A stretch of DNA of 5,429 nucleotides, taken from positions 1 to 5,429 of the forward strand of contig VXTA01000275.1 of assembly GCA_009837685.1 (NCBI GenBank), in the 5' to 3' direction. The position numbers and the translations under genes were made by a program. Positions 5,282-5,429 of the stretch are shown here, one piece after another. The DNA is from Chloroflexota bacterium (GTDB taxonomy: Bacteria > Chloroflexota > Dehalococcoidia > Lucifugimonadales > Lucifugimonadaceae). Numbering within the stretch: position 1 is the stretch's first letter; every line of letters starts with the position of its first letter. The notes under the pieces are model-generated. The model was given only the letters and a program-made list of their open reading frames with translations, did not search any database and had not been told where the DNA came from.

Positions 5282-5429
5282 ATGGTCGCTGAAAATCACA
5301 ACTCCAACGATGTCGCAGTAGTCACATCTAACGGCTACGAGCCGAAAATGTTCAACGCCGGCGTCACACTCAACCCCGCCAATAAGGCTCAGAACGCCGC
5401 CAGCGTCAACGAGAGCCTTAAGCCAAACG
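5282..5429 (+). CDS. Unidentified protein, N-terminal part only (runs off the window)
   Basis: An ATG at 5282 opens a frame without stops to the window edge, 49 codons: MVAENHNSNDVAVVTSNGYEP, then a hydrophilic stretch rich in Asn and Ala. An in-frame TAA at 5270-5272 limits the start, and no other start codon lies between. The two nearby starts in other frames (ATG 5272, GTG 5274) close quickly. There is no signal peptide, membrane segment or motif I recognise. Only a short frame is visible and no clear ribosome site precedes it, so this could be a real gene start or an open stretch by chance. No function is proposed. Confidence 0.45.
   Translation, partial: MVAENHNSNDVAVVTSNGYEPKMFNAGVTLNPANKAQNAASVNESLKPN

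Overview
The window looks like a piece of a Chloroflexota genome, most probably of the SAR202 / marine Dehalococcoidia type. This is an inference. It rests on a family III CoA-transferase gene lying near a mandelate-racemase-like enolase superfamily gene (both families are heavily expanded in SAR202), and on a secreted lipoprotein with a PTATP-type Pro/Thr linker of the kind common in Chloroflexota. There is no rRNA, tRNA, CRISPR array, recognisable transposase or phage gene.

Layout from left to right. A family III (CaiB/BaiF) CoA-transferase, cut at its 5' end by the window edge, runs rightward to 1189. After a 100-bp gap comes a small rightward nucleoside 2-deoxyribosyltransferase-like gene (1290-1733). 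It converges, with only 17 bp between the stops, on a leftward enolase superfamily gene (1751-2941, GTG start). A decayed intergenic stretch follows. Next is a leftward lipoprotein gene (3107-4876, TTG start) encoding four tandem Cache-like sensor domains. Upstream of it lie a palindrome-rich GC patch (4962-5027) and a second block of decayed sequence (about 5033-5200). A new rightward reading frame starts at 5282 and runs off the right edge.

The main observation is that the lipoprotein gene is bracketed by relics of its left-hand neighbours. At 3067-3117 there is a short rightward fragment of the deoxyribosyltransferase-like gene, with an 18-base exact match. At about 5033-5200 there is a leftward fragment of the enolase gene's first codons plus its upstream region, with 16- and 17-base exact matches. 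Order and orientation of the two relics match the intact pair. The simplest reading is an old tandem duplication of the [deoxyribosyltransferase-like / enolase] pair whose second copy was gutted and is now occupied by the Cache lipoprotein gene. A 17-base block upstream of the enolase start is perfectly kept in both copies while its surroundings have drifted, so it may be a promoter or operator, and in the relic copy it points toward the lipoprotein gene.

Functionally, the CoA-transferase and the enolase homologue suggest catabolism of organic acids, but no single pathway can be read from the window. The two genes lie on opposite strands and do not form an operon. Both carry active-site variations: no Asp at the usual nucleophile position of the CoA-transferase, and Lys-x-Asn instead of Lys-x-Lys in the enolase. 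Their specific reactions should therefore not be assumed.
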